Assembly: GCA_938045355.1 (NCBI GenBank)
Contig: CALIMU010000023.1
Location: 1 to 6,624 of the forward strand
Origin: an uncultured Clostridium sp.
GTDB lineage: Bacteria > Bacillota_A > Clostridia > TANB77 > CAG-508
DNA length: 6,624 bases
Direction of reading: 5' to 3'
Shown: one piece after another, positions 6,532-6,624 of the stretch
How positions within the stretch are numbered: position 1 is the first letter of the stretch
How the letters are laid out: the number at the start of each line of letters is the position of its first letter
Translations under genes and position numbers: made by a program
The notes under the pieces: model-generated
Told to the model about the DNA's origin: nothing
Database searches by the model: none
The model's input: only the letters and a program-made list of their open reading frames with translations

Positions 6532-6561
6532 AATATGCTAGGTACTTTTTTGCTTTTTTTT
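6502..6561 (+). terminator. Terminator-like hairpin with long T-run, before the next gene
   Basis: AGCAAAAGAGTA at 6502-6513 pairs with TACTTTTTTGCT at 6543-6554 (12 bp with one G-T wobble), followed by a T-run to 6561. The loop is unusually long at 29 bases. It is the best candidate for ending the plsX-miaB-trpS-mutS transcript, or for an attenuator ahead of the gene at 6619. Confidence 0.5.
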
Positions 6562-6618
6562 ATTAATTAAACAATAGATTTAAAATATATAAATAATGTA
6601 AGGAGTTAGGAGGAAAAA

Positions 6619-6624
6619 ATGAAT
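6619..6624 (+). CDS. Start of a following gene, cut by the window edge
   Basis: ATG AAT at 6619-6624 follows a strong TAGGAGG at 6607-6613 with a spacing of five. Only two codons are visible, so the product cannot be read. mutL often follows mutS in Bacillota, but the terminator-like element in between makes a separate unit equally possible. Confidence 0.55.

Noticed and set aside
6588..6593. TATAAA as promoter of the gene at 6619
   Set aside because: There is no recognisable -35 element or TG extension, and such hexamers are expected by chance in this AT-rich stretch.

Overview
The window is very AT-rich DNA carrying one co-directional run of four housekeeping genes on the + strand: plsX (139-1163), miaB (1163-2540), trpS (2596-3604) and mutS (3620-6356). 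A following gene begins at 6619 and runs off the end. The AT bias, the AGA-dominated arginine usage, strong Shine-Dalgarno sites and the protein sequences point to a low-GC Bacillota lineage, probably an uncultivated Clostridia-like bacterium; this placement is inference.

Layout. Positions 1-60 hold a strong hairpin that probably ends an upstream gene. Positions 61-138 hold an extended -10 promoter and a ribosome binding site for plsX, which starts at TTG. plsX and miaB overlap by one base (TAATG). miaB and trpS are 55 bases apart, and trpS and mutS 15 bases apart, so a single transcript is likely. After mutS there are about 260 non-coding bases with a hairpin, a possible 19-codon ORF, a T-rich terminator, and then AGGAGG and an ATG.

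The striking observation is that none of the four genes is open in a single frame. plsX needs two, miaB one, trpS one and mutS ten +1 frame changes to give full-length, family-typical proteins (340, 458, 335 and 908 residues). All 14 changes have the same form: an extra C directly before a glycine codon, making an in-frame CGG followed by A (13 times) or T (once). Every in-frame CGG in the window is such a site, and none is used as arginine. The four CGG trinucleotides that lie out of phase are read without a shift. There are no other frame disruptions. This is not the pattern of random decay or random indels. It suggests that in-frame CGG is a +1 recoding signal, with CGGN read as one glycine. 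The mechanism could be a quadruplet-reading tRNA-Gly, or loss of the CGG-reading tRNA-Arg followed by out-of-frame binding of tRNA-Gly to GGN. A systematic sequencing or assembly artefact cannot be excluded from sequence alone, although the strict dependence on codon phase argues against it.

Functionally the genes are phospholipid synthesis (PlsX), tRNA position-37 modification (MiaB), tryptophan charging (TrpRS) and DNA mismatch repair (MutS). They are core functions that should be intact in a living cell, which is why recoding is more plausible than four neighbouring pseudogenes.
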